This document shows, piece by piece, positions 22,342-37,300 of a stretch of 64,000 nucleotides of DNA. A program made the translations under genes and the position numbers. Positions within the stretch are counted from its first letter, which is position 1. Every line of letters begins with the position of its first letter. The notes beneath the pieces are model-generated. The model did no database searches and was not told the DNA's origin. It saw only the letters and a list, made by a program, of their open reading frames with translations. The stretch comes from Lonicera japonica (lineage: Eukaryota; Streptophyta; Magnoliopsida; Dipsacales; Caprifoliaceae). The stretch spans positions 75,622,414 through 75,686,413 of the forward strand of contig CM038471.1 of assembly GCA_021464415.1 (NCBI GenBank). The letters run 5' to 3'.

Positions 22342-25300
22342 TCAACCAGGGCGGCGCTTTGACCTACGCCGCCTACCAAGAAGTTTGAGCATGTTATCGG
22401 TAACATCGGGTGGAGAATTATCCTCTTCCTCCTTGTTATTATCGGAAGTGTGAGTCAACCAAGCCAACGCCTCAATAGCCGCGTCCCTCTCTGCGAGCTG
22501 CTTGTTCTTTTTGGGCTTACCCACAAACTGCATCCCCTTGAACTCAACCAGAGCCCTAAACTCATTGGTCTTTAGATGCTTTGTTTTGTATTTGGGAGGG
22601 GAGTGACCTGCCCTCATCAACAGTGTTTGAAGGAGGCTCTTAGGGTTCCCACCATCTCTCGTGAACCTGTCGGTTTCGGTAGTCACCACCTTTGCCTTCT
22701 TGCTTTCCCGTCCAAACACAAACCGGCCTTCGCATTGGTCTCCAGATACTAGCTCTTGAACGGCTAGCATTAAATACTTGCCTTGTTTGTGGACGTCAAT
22801 GCTAGGATCCTCAAGCTGCATGTATATGGGTGCATATGAATAAGGACAAAATAATATGGTCAACTGAAAAAAGGACAAGGGCAACAATAATTGTTGTGTT
22901 TAGTCCCCTCTTTTCCTTCGGCGAATAATGTATTGACAGGTGTACAACAAATAATGACTCGACACGAATAACATTTATTGCACACAAAAAAATTTGTCAA
23001 ACTGGTATTACCCGATCCCTCTAGCAAGGACACGTTGAATATAAGGCCAAAAATGAAACTAGTGAAGGCAATGGAATTTTATGCTCTGAGTCCTTTTTCA
23101 GCAAATCAACACATTAATAGTTATGTTTTAGTCCCTTTTTTCCAAACAAATAGCTTGTCCACACCTGTAACAAAAGTGGACCGAAAACATAAAACAATTA
23201 TTGTTGTGTTTTGACTCCCTCTTTTTCTTCGACATGTGATCATGTGTAACATTTGTTACACACAAAAAATGGTCAAAACTTGTATTACCCATCCTTCTGA
23301 TGAGGACACATTGAATCTAAAGACCAACAACATGCTAGCGAATAATGCGTTTGCACATGTATGCAACAAAATTTTATGTTTTAGTCCCTCTTTCAACAAA
23401 GCCGTAAAGCTACATCACCTCTATGATGCTTGGTGTTTATTTGTGCAAGTTACCTTTATATCAAAAGGTGAACCATAACCACAAACTTGTGGATTTGATA
23501 AAAGAGCTACACATGACACTGGTGCCGGATAATTTATACACAGGTATCTTGCATGGAGCACAATATCTAATGCAATTAGTAATTCTAGAAAGATAATTAC
23601 ATTCTTGTAACATACTTTGGCATCTTAAACATACCTTCTTTTGGAGAATCTTGTCAAGTTCCTGCTTTAGCCTTGCATAGCAATCCGCCAAAGTAGGATC
23701 CATGAAGAAATCAATATATCCGTCCAACATTTTCAGATGCCCAGCCTGAAAAGAAAAATGAAGATAACGAAAACGACTTACAACTTATAGAACCCAACAT
23801 ACAAGACGGAATAGGAAAAAATAGGAAAGGTAAAAATTCCTGGCACCGAAGAATATTACCATCACTCCATTGCATAGATTACCACCAAAAAGGATTAGAA
23901 TCGAATCAGATACACCAGTCGAATCACGTATGAAGACAGTATTGACCTTCACTTTTTCGCCAAAGACCAGCCATGGGTAGGGAATAGTCTGGTAACGTGC
24001 ATTTACAGAATTCTGAAATAGCAGTGATAGCAATGTCAGATAAGGCTACTTGGACAGTAAAATTTTCAAAAGATTACCATCACATTATTATTACGAAAAG
24101 ATAATAAAAATGGATCTATCATTATGAATTGAAACCTTTTTTAATTTAACATGTGACAAAGAAATGGATGAAAAAAATTTGAAATGGATAACAATTATGT
24201 AACCATATTCTTATGATGAAATGACTAAACAGCAGTGCAGACTAATATATTTTCAAGAAAAAATAATACGGTCTCCACAGGTTAACAATTTATTTACTTT
24301 GTATTGCTAAAAATTAATCAATCCACCTCTGGCTATTTATCATCAGAAGTCTACAAGTAGCAATTATTCCGAACTAGGAGCAATCTAGAACAGAAGTCTG
24401 GTTAGGGTGAGAAGAATGAAATGCAATTTTTCAATGACATGTAAACCTATGGGAAATCCAAGGCCACACCGAAAACCATTCACAATGGTGCATGTCAAAT
24501 CGTGTGTATAGCAAAAGAAGTCCACCACGACAAGCTCAAGCTCTTTCAGGACTGTGTTCTAAGACCTTTATGTGGAAATCAAGATTTTATTATTTATGGC
24601 AGTAGAGAAAAAGGAACTAATTTTGGTTATGTCATTTTTTATTTTTGTTCTCTTTGGTCAAAACCCAAAATCATAGGCAGGGGATTTTATTAATCGAGTC
24701 ATTCCTTAATTATTTCTTTCTTTTTTATTTTCTGATTTTGTTACCTTAGGGTTTATTTTGTGTCCTATTTATACCCACTTCGGAAGTCTTTACAAGAACA
24801 CAATTACAACAAAAATTATTAATATAATTTCATATTTTTGAAATTACACTCTTTCAAAAAAAATAAAAATGAGACATCGAATGTGAGCTAGTTTGTCATG
24901 TTTGCCACCAGAGCTAGATTAGGTCCAGACGTAATGTAGTACATACATCAAATACAAAATGAAATGGCGAATATATTAAAATATTAGTTTCCAAGAGTGT
25001 GGGAATTGTTCCTTCAAAACTTACTGCATAGAGTAAGACCTGGCCATCATCCATTGTTTTGAAGGACATGGATGTCTCTCTGTGCTGCAGAATTAAGAGA
25101 AAAATCAGCAAATTGAAATCACTAAAATTGATAATTCCTCTAATAAGTAATAACAGACCTGGCTCTATTGCAAGTAAAATCGGCTTACCACTACAGATGC
25201 TATTCCAGGAAAGAGGCCGGAACATATAACTGCACGAACTAAAGGCTGGTTGTGACTTAGTCTGTTGTTAGTGCCTGCATCTGAATCTAGCAATCCAGCA

Positions 25301-28300
25301 TCCTTCAAAATGAAGCTAAACTGCTTTCTAAGAGAATGAATAGCTTGAAGTGTTTGAGAAGAAAGGAAATTTCTCCAGCAGTATTCATATGCAGTTCCTT
25401 CTCTCTCTGCATCTTTCCATCCTTCGTATGCACGCACTAATGCCATATGATCACTGTAGTCCTTTGCAGAGAATCTAGATTTTGCTGTCCCTGCTAACTG
25501 ATAAATCAAAGATCATACAGGTATTATCAGCTAATAATGAGTTTTCTTCACGTATTTAAGTACAAAAGTTACTAGATCTAGCGATGGTTTTCTAACATCA
25601 AGAAACAACACATAGCCACATTGTTGTGGCTGATTATTGCCAGTACAGGAACCAGTGTATTCCACAAAACAAGGGTGTGATGCCATAAAGACAGCAGAGT
25701 TTATTCCAGTGATTTAATTCGAAAAAGGGTTTAACATAGGGGCGTGTACTGTGTAGAAACCAATGACCCAATAAAACTGATTGGACTGGAAACCAAACCA
25801 GCCTAATTAGGCCAGTTTCTTTTTGCCACAGTTCTGTCCAAATATTTAAAGTACTGAATTTTAGGTTCAGTCCTCCCAGTAAAAATTAAGAAAAATTATA
25901 ACCCAACTTGGACCAAAGAGATTGAGACATTTATGTTAATACTATATCTTATACTTGTCCTTAGATTAATTGTCATTGATTTTCCATAGTAAACTTTAAC
26001 CCTTTCATTATTCAACTAAAAAAATCCTAGACAAATATTTTTCTCAAGCAGCAGCACATCCCTTTCCCCTCAACCATCTCACATCTCAACTCTCACAGTC
26101 TCCCTCAAAGATTCTAACCTCAACTTAAATTATAAAAGCCTCAATCCAGAGCAAACAACAATTATTCTCATATCCAAATTCTCTGCCCCCAAAATTTGTG
26201 GGTTGTATGCTAAATTAAGTTCAAAAGTTGAAGGCTCAAACGTGGAAAAGTGCCATGCAGATACCGACTGAAACCGTTCTCACAAAAACCAAAAAGTTGG
26301 TCTGGTCTGAACCCATGAATCGGTTCTATTCAAAACCAGCAAATGCCAACCGGGTCCACAAAATGGTCCAAAAACCAGATTGTCCAGACCATGCATTCCC
26401 CTACTCTAACCAAGTGCATCTAGGGTTATTTTGCCATGTACCATTGGTATTCTACATACCTAATCCTAATTCTACTATAAGTAGATATTACAATAGTCCA
26501 ATTAGTATTGGTGTAACATAACACCCAACACCTATGATTGATTACAGTTAAGCCAACTGTACTCTTTGAAAGGGGTATAAATTGTCATGACTGACGTGGA
26601 ATTTTCTCATGTAATCATCTTTATGCTCAAGGGGGTGAACAAGGTAAATCTGAAAACATGAAGAAATCCTACTTGGAAAATTGAGTGGCTGGATTGGAAC
26701 TCATGTAAGACTTGGATTTCTCTCTCAGCTCTCTTTCATTAATGAGAGCAATCTTGAGGTGGGGTCCTTAATCTCTGTCTCTTATTTGTGAAGATTAATA
26801 TTTTCTTTCTTTAAATCTAATAGACTGACCTAGGATGTTTTTAGAAAGTTGATACTACGTGCTTGAACGTAGAAAATTGGATTGTTCACGGATGAAGGAA
26901 TATTGTTGAGTCTTCTTGATAAAGTTGTTGATAGAGAATGATCCATTAGTGCGGCTGCTTAGAGTACGATTGACATAAGTAATTCATTACTGAACTGCAT
27001 GCCCAGTCATTTGAGATTACATCAAATGGATTAAACTTCTTTAAGATAACAATGAGGTAGTTCTTATTCATCAGGGTAACCATATTTCTTTGACTTGATG
27101 TGATATCCTACACATAATGTTGTATGTGTGGTATTTGGTTGCCTTTAGACTGATTGTTAGATCCTAAACAAAGGAGACACAAAAGTGATTCTCTTTTCTA
27201 GTATAATATAGTTTTTGAGTTAAAGCCCGTCAACCCAAGGTGCAAGTTAGCAATAAATCCGTTAAAAGGGCCAAGAGAGAGCCAAAATAGCCCCTTGCAT
27301 GAGATCAAGACATTGACCATGATGTTCCCCAACACTTTTCACAGGTTCCAGACACGTTCTCTTCATTTCAAAGATGACCAATATGACAATTAATATTAAA
27401 GGTTGAGGCTCTAAAGATATCTCATTGATACTGGTGGTTTCTCATTCTTCACCATTACAAAACTCAAAAGGTCAAGAACTTTTGTCGATGTTACGGATAA
27501 TGATTAGAGCGTACTAGTGGAAAACTAGGATTGAGCACACAGATTATATTCAGCATGCTTTTATATCTATTCAGCTTTAGTATTTGAGTATTTGGGTTAA
27601 AGTTTATCAAAAGGTGCATCAGACAATAGTTATTCAAAAATACTGATAGTCAATCAATACACTGGAAGTTTTGCTTACTTCTTTTTCATTAACACAAATA
27701 GCACAACAGTTTACAACACCTCGACGATGTGGGTGACGAGGGCACATACAACAGCTTGCCTACACACTAGGGTCATTAAATCCAGTCCCTTAGGACCCAA
27801 GGTCCCTTTGATATCACGTTAGAAACCATTTCCCCCAAAAGCTTAAACTAGTGGAATAGGCACCACAATGGACATCATGTTAGCACCCTCCCTGAAGTGC
27901 GACCCCATACTTGCATGTGGAGACCAAACGGACTCGGTATTATACTTGCAAGTAGATAGTATCAGGCAGAGGACAAACAGAACCAAAGATTAGATGGGGG
28001 ATGGAAGTAACAAGGCTTAAACAATGGACCTCCCATATAACCAGGCTCTGATACAATGTCAAGGTTTGTAGCATCCAACCTAAAACCAATTGGCAATGGG
28101 TGGAGTAGCCCCATGATCTTACATATTGCTTGCTTTGAAAAGTATGGATTTCCCAAAGAGATATATATAGTCTCAACAGGTTTGCTCAAACCCTTCAACT
28201 CTTACGAACAGAGAATATTGGACACAATGAAATGTGGCCCCAAGATTCCTTGTGAAGTTTATAAAGAGATAAATAATGACAATTTCATTATTAATCAATC

Positions 28301-31300
28301 CAACACTAATTACACCTTTCAATGGTACATGTGGAGCTTGTTTCAAAGGCATTTCTTTTACATGGCCTGAACTATGACAATAATCAAAGCCATTAATTAA
28401 GTGGAGCACTCTTCTCACACCTCACAACATTTTACTAAGTTATGACGAAAACACACACAACAATGTTCACGGATTCAATGGTACACAAATGAAAATGCTG
28501 AGGAAGCAAAGACAAATGCGTGTTCACACCCAAAGAGGTAATAAGCTGATTCAATTCTTACATCCTTTTTGTCTTGAGGCAAGAGAAAAGGATCCCTGAC
28601 GCTAAGTCCGGCCACAATTGTGAGAACAGGATCAAAGCAACGAAAGATAGTACCCATGATTAACATTTTTCCTAGCTTGGGATCCAAGGGAAGCATTGCC
28701 AAAAACTTTCCTAGACAAATACAAATATAACAAGAGTCAAATGATGAGACTAACAATCTCTCCTTATAAGAGAAAGATTCGGTAACATGTCAATTATCTT
28801 GTATAGTTGTATGAGAAATTAGACTAACCAAGATGCGTAAGATTTTCATTCTCATCTAGTGCTCCAATCATCTTCAGAAAATCAACAGCATTTTGTACCT
28901 ATAAAACGTTGAAATCACAAAACAGTTTATCGAGTTTTGTAACATGTGTCACTTACAGAATAGAACATACACGTATATTTCGTATTTTTTTTTTTTGATA
29001 AGAAACAAGATTCCATTCATAATAAAGATTAAAAGTACAAATATAGAGGGGACAAGGAGTCCACCAACCAAACATATAACCCACAAAAAGAAAATAAAGG
29101 AAATATAATCCTGCCAAAACCCATAGCCAACAATGCACCCTTAGAATAGAACCCAAATATAATACAATGGAACACTATTCAAGAATCCAAGCTCTTCAAT
29201 TGTTCTTGATGTCTTCCACTCTATAATTTTTGAAAGGCTTGGTGTTGGAAGCCCACAACGAAGCCATGAATTTGACTCTTTCCCACAGCCACTCCTTTTC
29301 TTCTATCTTTCCTTCAAAAATTCTATAATTCCTCTCCATCCATAATAGCCAAAAGGAAGCGACTTTGACACATCTCCATAGCTCCCTGCCCTTAGATTTT
29401 TCTCTATAGCTATTGATTTCCAGCATAAGAAGACTCGTGCCATCTTTGGGAATGGCCCAACTAAACCCAAATTCTGCACAAGCTTTGTTCCATATGAAAT
29501 ATGAATAAGGGCAATGTAACAACAAGTGGTTCAAAGATTCTGCATCGCTCTTGCACAGTACACACCAAGATGGGGAGAGGCAACAATTCGGTCTTCTCTT
29601 TTGCAACAGATCATAGGTATTAACCCTCCCGTGAGCAACTAACCAAGAGAACACCTTCACTTTAGTGGGAATACCAGCTGCCCAAATGACTTTTGAAGGA
29701 GCAAATTGTGGATGCGTTGGAGAAACGATAAGAGATTTGTAAAAAGAAGAGCACGAGAAACCCTCCCCTTTCAACAACCATCGCCTATAGTCCATACTCC
29801 CTGGAGACAATCTAACACCCTCAATGACTCTCAACAAAGAAAGATACTCCTCCAACTCTCTCTCATTCAAGTTTCTGGAAAAAGATAAATTCCAAGACAC
29901 AATACAGTTCGAATTTAAAGAGGCTAAAGAAGCAATGGAATCTCCTTTGTTCACAGAGAGTCCATACAGTTCGTATTAATTCATCAGAAATAAGATACAA
30001 CTAGATTACAGGTTCTGATACAAATCTGAATCTTAGTAACAAAATGTAGTGTTAGGCTCCAGGCATGCTTGATGCACCAAGGATTCTAGTTGTAAAGTCA
30101 AAAATCATTTCAAGTCTTGGCTAACTTCATTTCTAGGTTATTTAGGTTGCCCTGCCATGTGTATTGTTCTCACGCCTACAAGACAGCCAAAGTTTGTGTT
30201 TCATACGTCATGTAACACAAAAGGTATGGTAAGTGCCCCAGAAACCATACTTTTGCTTAGTTGGAAATTGGTGTTACTCAAAATTTGCTATTGCTCATCA
30301 TTCAATATTGGAAACAGGTAATGCTCATACCTGTGGGCATAAGCTTGTATTACCAAAACAAATTGCACATTTTTAATTTATAGGGTGTCTTTGATTTTTC
30401 GTTTCTTACAAAAGATGTCATTATTTTCATTTTTTGTTATTTTGATTACCTTAATTCCTTGAGGAATTATTTTTTTCTAGAACACTAATTTAGCTTAAAT
30501 TCTCTCTATGAAATCCAAATGAACCCCTCCCTTAGGTTTTTGTTTTCCTGGAAAAAATTTCATGTGACATATGGAACTCACTTATTTTTCTGTGAACCCA
30601 TCAAGTAAAGGCATGCATACTAAACAACCCTTAATTTGGAAAGGTGTTAGTATGCTCTCCATCTCTACTAGATAAAATTTTGGGTCTGCAACTGTACGCA
30701 AACCCACCTCCACCACACCAAACACAAGGGGTGCAAAACACACACTCAATAATAGCTGATGATAACAATAAAAGGAAGATGGAGTAGCTGAAAGGTGGTT
30801 TGTTCAAGTAAAAAGGTGCTTTAATCATCTAAAAATAGCTAATTAGAAGTTCAATTCTAATTTTGATCACAACCCCAACATGTTTGGGGTTTATAAATCG
30901 TTGACCACAGTGCATGAGGGGGTGTAGTGTTTCAGGTATTTGTGGCTGGGGGCAACGCCTAATTATTTGAATCAATAGTTAGAAAGTTCAGATACCCTAG
31001 TTACATTTCCAGGACTCTATAATCCTATCATATAATACATTCTACATTTGCTTAGTTGGAAATTACGAAGATCACACTAAGCTGTTTCAGGATTCACAGA
31101 AATAGAACTTGTAAAAGATAATAAACTATCATTGAGAAAGAAATCAGATCCAGACAGTCGTAGAGCCAAATATGATACTCTCTACATCCCTAATTACGAA
31201 TCCATGTTTGACTTTCACATTTTTTAAGAATGCACTAATTTTCATCACACTAAATGGTTTAGAACAAACCTTGTTTCCTATTGTGAGTTTTGACACATTG

Positions 31301-34300
31301 ATTGTGTTCTGGAAAGGAAAGTGGACTCCTAATTTGGGATATTGAAAAAGGAGTAGAGGACTCTTAATTTAAACGGGATAGTATGATTCAAGATATTGAT
31401 GTGTATCCCAAGAAATATCATAGAATCGGACAGGAAAGATTCTGAAGATAAAATTACTTACAGCGAGTGGTTCTGGTGGCTGTAGAGCAGCTGACAAAAA
31501 TTCTCCAATACTTCCGACCTGCAAACTTTTGATTTGCAAGCAAAGCGAGTTCAAAGGAGTTCTCAAAAGTTCGGGAAGTTGATATTCGGCAAAAGCTTCG
31601 TAAACACATCGGGGATATAGGTGGTAGCACTCCCCAGGCTGCACACGCCCGGCTCTACCTCTTCTCTGTAACCATAATGTAACACCAACATGTAAGAGAC
31701 ATTTTCCATACACAACAGAAGGAAGAAATAATACGTTGCCTGACAACCCCGACACACCCAAAAATTATGTGTTGGAAATCATTATTTTATTTATCATTAA
31801 TAGGTATTGTACATCCCATAAATAAGGGATTTTATAGATTTACTTTTTAATTAGGACTGTATCACATAGGTTATTTTGCCTTAATTTTGGTATCCTATTT
31901 ATTTTGCTTCTAAATTGTAACCCTAATTTTTATATAAAAGTTTAAACTCTATCCCCCGTTTGTGAAAGCCTGAAAACCATTAAGCCAATTACAAAATTCT
32001 TCTTTATGTACAAGGTTCTATCTTATACTGTCTACACTTCCAACTTTTCAAACGACAATAACCCTGGTTCATCAATATGGAAGAACATAAGATCCAAACA
32101 CAGATTCAGATATTCAAATCAAGTTTTTGCCTTCCATATTTGAATATTTTATGAACGGAAACATCTACCACTTACGGAAAATTGACACGTGCATTTGAAA
32201 AAAGCATGATCAAGATCCAAAAAAGTGTTATGCTCCATTTGATAATCCAAAACATGTAAATTACGGGTTTCTAGATCCTAGCATTCTTAAACACTTTGAA
32301 TAGAACAACTGCAAAAAAGAAGTTAAAGAGAAGTGCTGACGATGACCTTGATACACAACAAAAGTAAAACCAAGACTAGAAAGTAGGCGCTTACTTGCCG
32401 GGCAGAAGCTTGTGATATCCATGAAGGTAGTAGACAAGGAGTATTATTTAAAGCATCATAAGTAGTCTCCTTCGCCTTTCCACAATCAACCACAAAAACA
32501 ACATCGTTGATTGTAATACTTGCCTCTGCCATATTTGTAGCAAGTACTATTTTACGCACATTAGGAGGTGCCTTCTCAAATATGAGTTTCTGCAGAAAAG
32601 CAAAAGTGAAGGTAGTGAATAACACACCACATGAGATCAGAGGAAGTGGAAATGAAATGATGCAATGATGCATAAAACAGACCCAAAATATTGTCGAAGG
32701 CACATGCTCCAGATAGGCAAATTAGGCCTAAATGTCAAGTTTTTTTAATTGGGAAAGAAAGTATAAAATATCAAAACATTGACTATAACATGCATAGCAT
32801 GATTTAGAAGTATTAGGTAAGGGAAAAAAGCATGAAAAATGGTTCAGATATCAACTAAAGGTCCAAAAACCATATATCTGGAAAATCCCAATTATAACCT
32901 ATTTCAACTTGTGATGGGCAGCCCTTAACCATAATTTTAATCAAAACACTCCTATATCTAGCTTAACAAGCTTATTTATGGCACCAGTGCATGAAGTGTT
33001 CTAATTGTTGGGCTTAAAAAACATAGGACAAAGGGAACAAATTGAGATACAAAAGGCATAAACAGATTATTGATAATTCCATATTATTTATTTTATTTAT
33101 TTATGGTAGTTTATTTTATATATGCTAGTTAAGAGTATTTTAGGTTAGTTAGGAGTCGTGTTTGTCTCCTATATAAGGTGCCTTGTATTCAGTATTTATC
33201 ATAATGGAATAATATAATTGTTCTCTCTAAATCTTCATGGTATCAGAGGATTGGTTAGGAACTCCTTACGTCGCCTAGGTCCGGCTAAAACCCTAGGTCC
33301 TCCGTCTCCTACCCACGCCTAAAAAACCCTAGCCGCCGCCACTGTTCATTACTCACTGACGTGCATAATAGGCGACACTTCCTGGAACCAACCACGCAGG
33401 AGTGGTCGGAACCTTCAGACGAGCAGAACGCCGAAAGCAGCGCCGGAAACTGACGCTTCACGCGCCACCCCTTCTAGAGCGTGGATCTCACACGCCGTCG
33501 ACAACCACCGCGCGTGGAGGCGCGTGGCTGCTCAGATCATCACCAAACTTTCCAGGTTCAATCGTCTCACTGTTCCGCAGCCTATTCTGGTACTGTTTTG
33601 GTCCTGTGGTACTGTTTCGTCATAGTTGTGTGGTACTGTTCCGGTTTGATATTGTTTGGTACTATTCAGTTGGTATAAACTATCCTTTACTGTTCAATTG
33701 GTATCGTTTTGGTACTGTTTAGTTGATTGTTTGGTTTGGTTAGTTTGATTCTTTTACCATATGAACTATAAACTTGCTATGGTGGGTGTTACCTCTCCGG
33801 GTCTCACAGATTCGACTAGTTGGTCCACCACGAGTCAGTCTTCTACATCCAACAGTGTAGATTCTATATCGCAATTTGCATCGATTTATTCGGTGAATGA
33901 AAATCTGGTGGCAAACATCAGTCACAAGGTAAATGGAAGAAACTATCTTGAATGGGCACAATCAATGAGGCTGTTTATTGACGGCAAATGACGGTTAGGT
34001 TATGTGAATGGTGAGATAGTACCACCACTGGCTAACGAACCGGGCTTCAAATCGTGGCGCGAGGAAAATTCAATGGTTACCTCATGGTTAATTAATTCTA
34101 TGGAGGCTGGACTTGGTAAACCCTATATGTTCTTGCGAACTGCTCAAGATATCTGGCAAGCGGTTAAGGAAACGTACTCGGATCTAGACAATCACTCTCA
34201 AATGTCCAAACTCAATAACTAGTTGTGGAAAATACAACAAGGGGATCGTGGGGTTACAGCTTACTATCATGACATGATGGCCATATGGCAAGAGTTGGAT

Positions 34301-37300
34301 TTGTTTGAAACTGAAGAGTGGGAAAACCCGAATGATAATGCTCGTTACAAGAAGAAGGTTGAGCAAGGTCGTGTGTTTGTCTTCTTGGCTGGACTAAACA
34401 AGGATCTAGACGAAATTCGGGGTCATATTTTAGGCAGGATACCTTTGCCCACTATCAGAGAGGTGTTTTCAGAGGTACGAAAAGAAGAGGCTCAACAATC
34501 TATGATGTTAAGAGACGAACGTGAACCCCGTATAGATGGTGAAGGCTCTGCACTAGTAGTCCTTGATAAAGCCGTAAACGGTGATAAGCAGGGAGGAAAG
34601 CAGAGATTGTGGTGTGATCATTGTAAGTGGTCAGGTCATACAAGGGATAGTTGTTGGAAGCTTCATGGTAAACCAGCAACTTGGAAAAAGCGTGATAACA
34701 AAACAAAGGGAGGTGCACGAGCATTCCAAGCTAGCAATGCAGATTCAGAGCAAGAATCTTCCTCAGAACCACTTCCATTCACAAAGGAACAAATAGAGCA
34801 TCTGTAAAATGGTTCAAGCTCATTCTTTAGGAAACTCTAGCTCATCATGTTCCATAGCTCAGTCAGGTAATACGTTTACAGCTACAATTGCCTGCATCAA
34901 ATCCCATAGTAACTGGATATCAGATTCAGGGTCTACTGATCACATGAGTACATGACTGGTATCTCGGAATTCTTTTCGACATATACTCCGTGTGCAGGGA
35001 ATCAAAAGGTTAAAATTGCTGATGGTTCTTTCGCTGCAGTTGCCAACAAAGGAACCATAATCGTCTCCCCATCTCTCACTCTTAAAGATGTCTTACATGT
35101 CCCTCATCTATCGTATAATCTTATATATGTTAGCAAATTGGCTCTTGATCTCAATTGTCAAGTTAACTTTTGGTCTTCTCATTGTGAATTTCAGGATTCA
35201 AATTCAGGGAAGACGATTGAGGTTGCTAAACAGGATGGGGGTCTCTACTTCTTCAATAATGGGTCTACCTCTGGAACACAAGACCGGCAAACTTATTTTA
35301 ATTCTATTTCTGTTTCTAGTGATAGTCAGATTTTATTATGGCATTATAAGTTAGGACATCCAAACTTTCAGTATTTAAAGCATTTGTTTCCCAAGTTATT
35401 GATGAATAAAAATTTGCTTAAATTTTAGTGTGAATCTTGTGAATTAGCGAAACATCAACGCACGATTTTTTCGTCTCAACCATATAGGAAATCACAACCG
35501 TTCACCTTAATTCATAGTAATGTTTGGGGTCCCTTTAGAGTACCCACTTAGTCTGGCAAACGTTAGTTTGTAACTTTCATTGATGACCACTAGGGGTGTT
35601 CACGGTCCGGTTAACCGGACCATTTGCCTACACAGTGGACCGGACCGAATGCTTCGGTCCTTGAAACTTTAGGACCGGACTAAACCAATAAGCTACTAAA
35701 GACCGGACTGGACCACACCGTCTTGCTCGGGCCGGTCTCGGTCGGTCCATTCGGTCTGGGCTTTACAACGGCTTCATCTTTCTCACTAGAAAATTATGGT
35801 CGGAAAACAAAACCAAAACAGAATAAGAAGAGAAAAATTAAAGATAGGGGGTACAGTGAGGGGGAGAAAAGCATAACAAGGTTGGCGATGGAGATGGAGA
35901 AAAATGGTGGGATGGAGGTTGACGGTGAAAATAGCGAAGATGCTGAAGGTTGTCGGCAAAAATGGTGTAAGAGAGAGAGAAGAAACTTGAGTGGAGAGGA
36001 AAATCTTAAAGAGAGAAAATGTATATTTTAGAAAGATATATATAACAGTGAACAATGTAATGCAAGAGAGAGAATGTGAGAATAAAAAAAAGGAGAAAAA
36101 CAAAGGAATGAGGGAATCACGTGGGTGTGGGTGGGGGTCGGTGGGGGACTGAAGTGATGGGTGGTAAGTTTATGGGAAAAATAAAAGTGTAAGAAACTTT
36201 CTCTCCTTCCTATGTACATAAATGCACATTTGAAAAAAAAATATTATATAAATAATCGGTCCGGTCCGGTTTTATAGATATTTTTATTTGAAAGACCGAA
36301 GACTGGACCGGACTACTTCGGTCTACAAAATTTTGGACCGGACTACTTCGATCTACAAAATTTTGGACCGGACCGTTGTATATATAAAAACCGAAAAAAA
36401 TCCTATTTTTTGGTTCGGTTCGGTAGGTCCAATCGGTCCGGTTCGATTCTTGCACACCCCTAATGACCACACTGGAGTACGTTGGGTCTTTCTTTTAAAA
36501 GAAAAATCAAAAGTTGGGAGTGTGTTTCAAAACTTTTACACCATGATACACACAGTTTCAAACCAAAATTCAAATTTTTCGGAGTGATAATGGGAAGGAA
36601 TTTTTTAATAAGATGTTAGGGAATTTTTTCGTCAAAAATGGAATAATTCATCAAAGTTCTTGTAATTATACTCCTCAACATAATGGAGTTGCCGAAAGGA
36701 AAAATAGGCATCTACTTGAAGTTACTAGAGCCTTAATTTTTCAAACTAAAGTTCTAAAATACCTTTGGGGAAATGCTATTTTAATGGCTACTTATCTTAT
36801 TAAGCGGCTTCCAACACGAACTTTGAAATTTAAAGCCCCTATCAAATTGCTTTCTGACATATTTTCCAACACTCGGTTATTAGGGGATATTCCCTTAAAA
36901 ATATTTGGAAGTATTGCCTTTGTTCATAATCATGACCTAAAATATTCTAAACTTGATCCAAAGGCACACAAATGTATTTTTGTAGGCTATCCTACAAATC
37001 AAAAAGGGTATAAATGTTTTGACCCGATTTTCAAAAAATTGTACATCTCTATGAATGTTACCTTCTTTGAGGGGCAATCCTATTACGACGACTCCCATCT
37101 TTAGGGGGAGAGCACGAGTGAAGGTGGTTGTGGTTTCGATAATTCGGTAGTTAATGTTTTGTATGAACAAGTACCTAATTATTTTAAAACACAATTCGGG
37201 AAAACAAATGAATTAAATATTGAAAATACTTGTGTTGGTAATGGCGAACAACCAGGGCTAGTGTCATCCCAAAATCTGACTACCAATGGGCCAGAGATAT

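Noticed and set aside
28056..28370. Overlapping 78-104-codon frames on both strands
   Set aside because: They cover an LTR and primer-binding site of a non-coding retroelement.
35723..36031. Lys/Glu-rich frame in the copia element
   Set aside because: Purine-rich interior of the nested hAT MITE; no homologous domain and no position in gag-pol.
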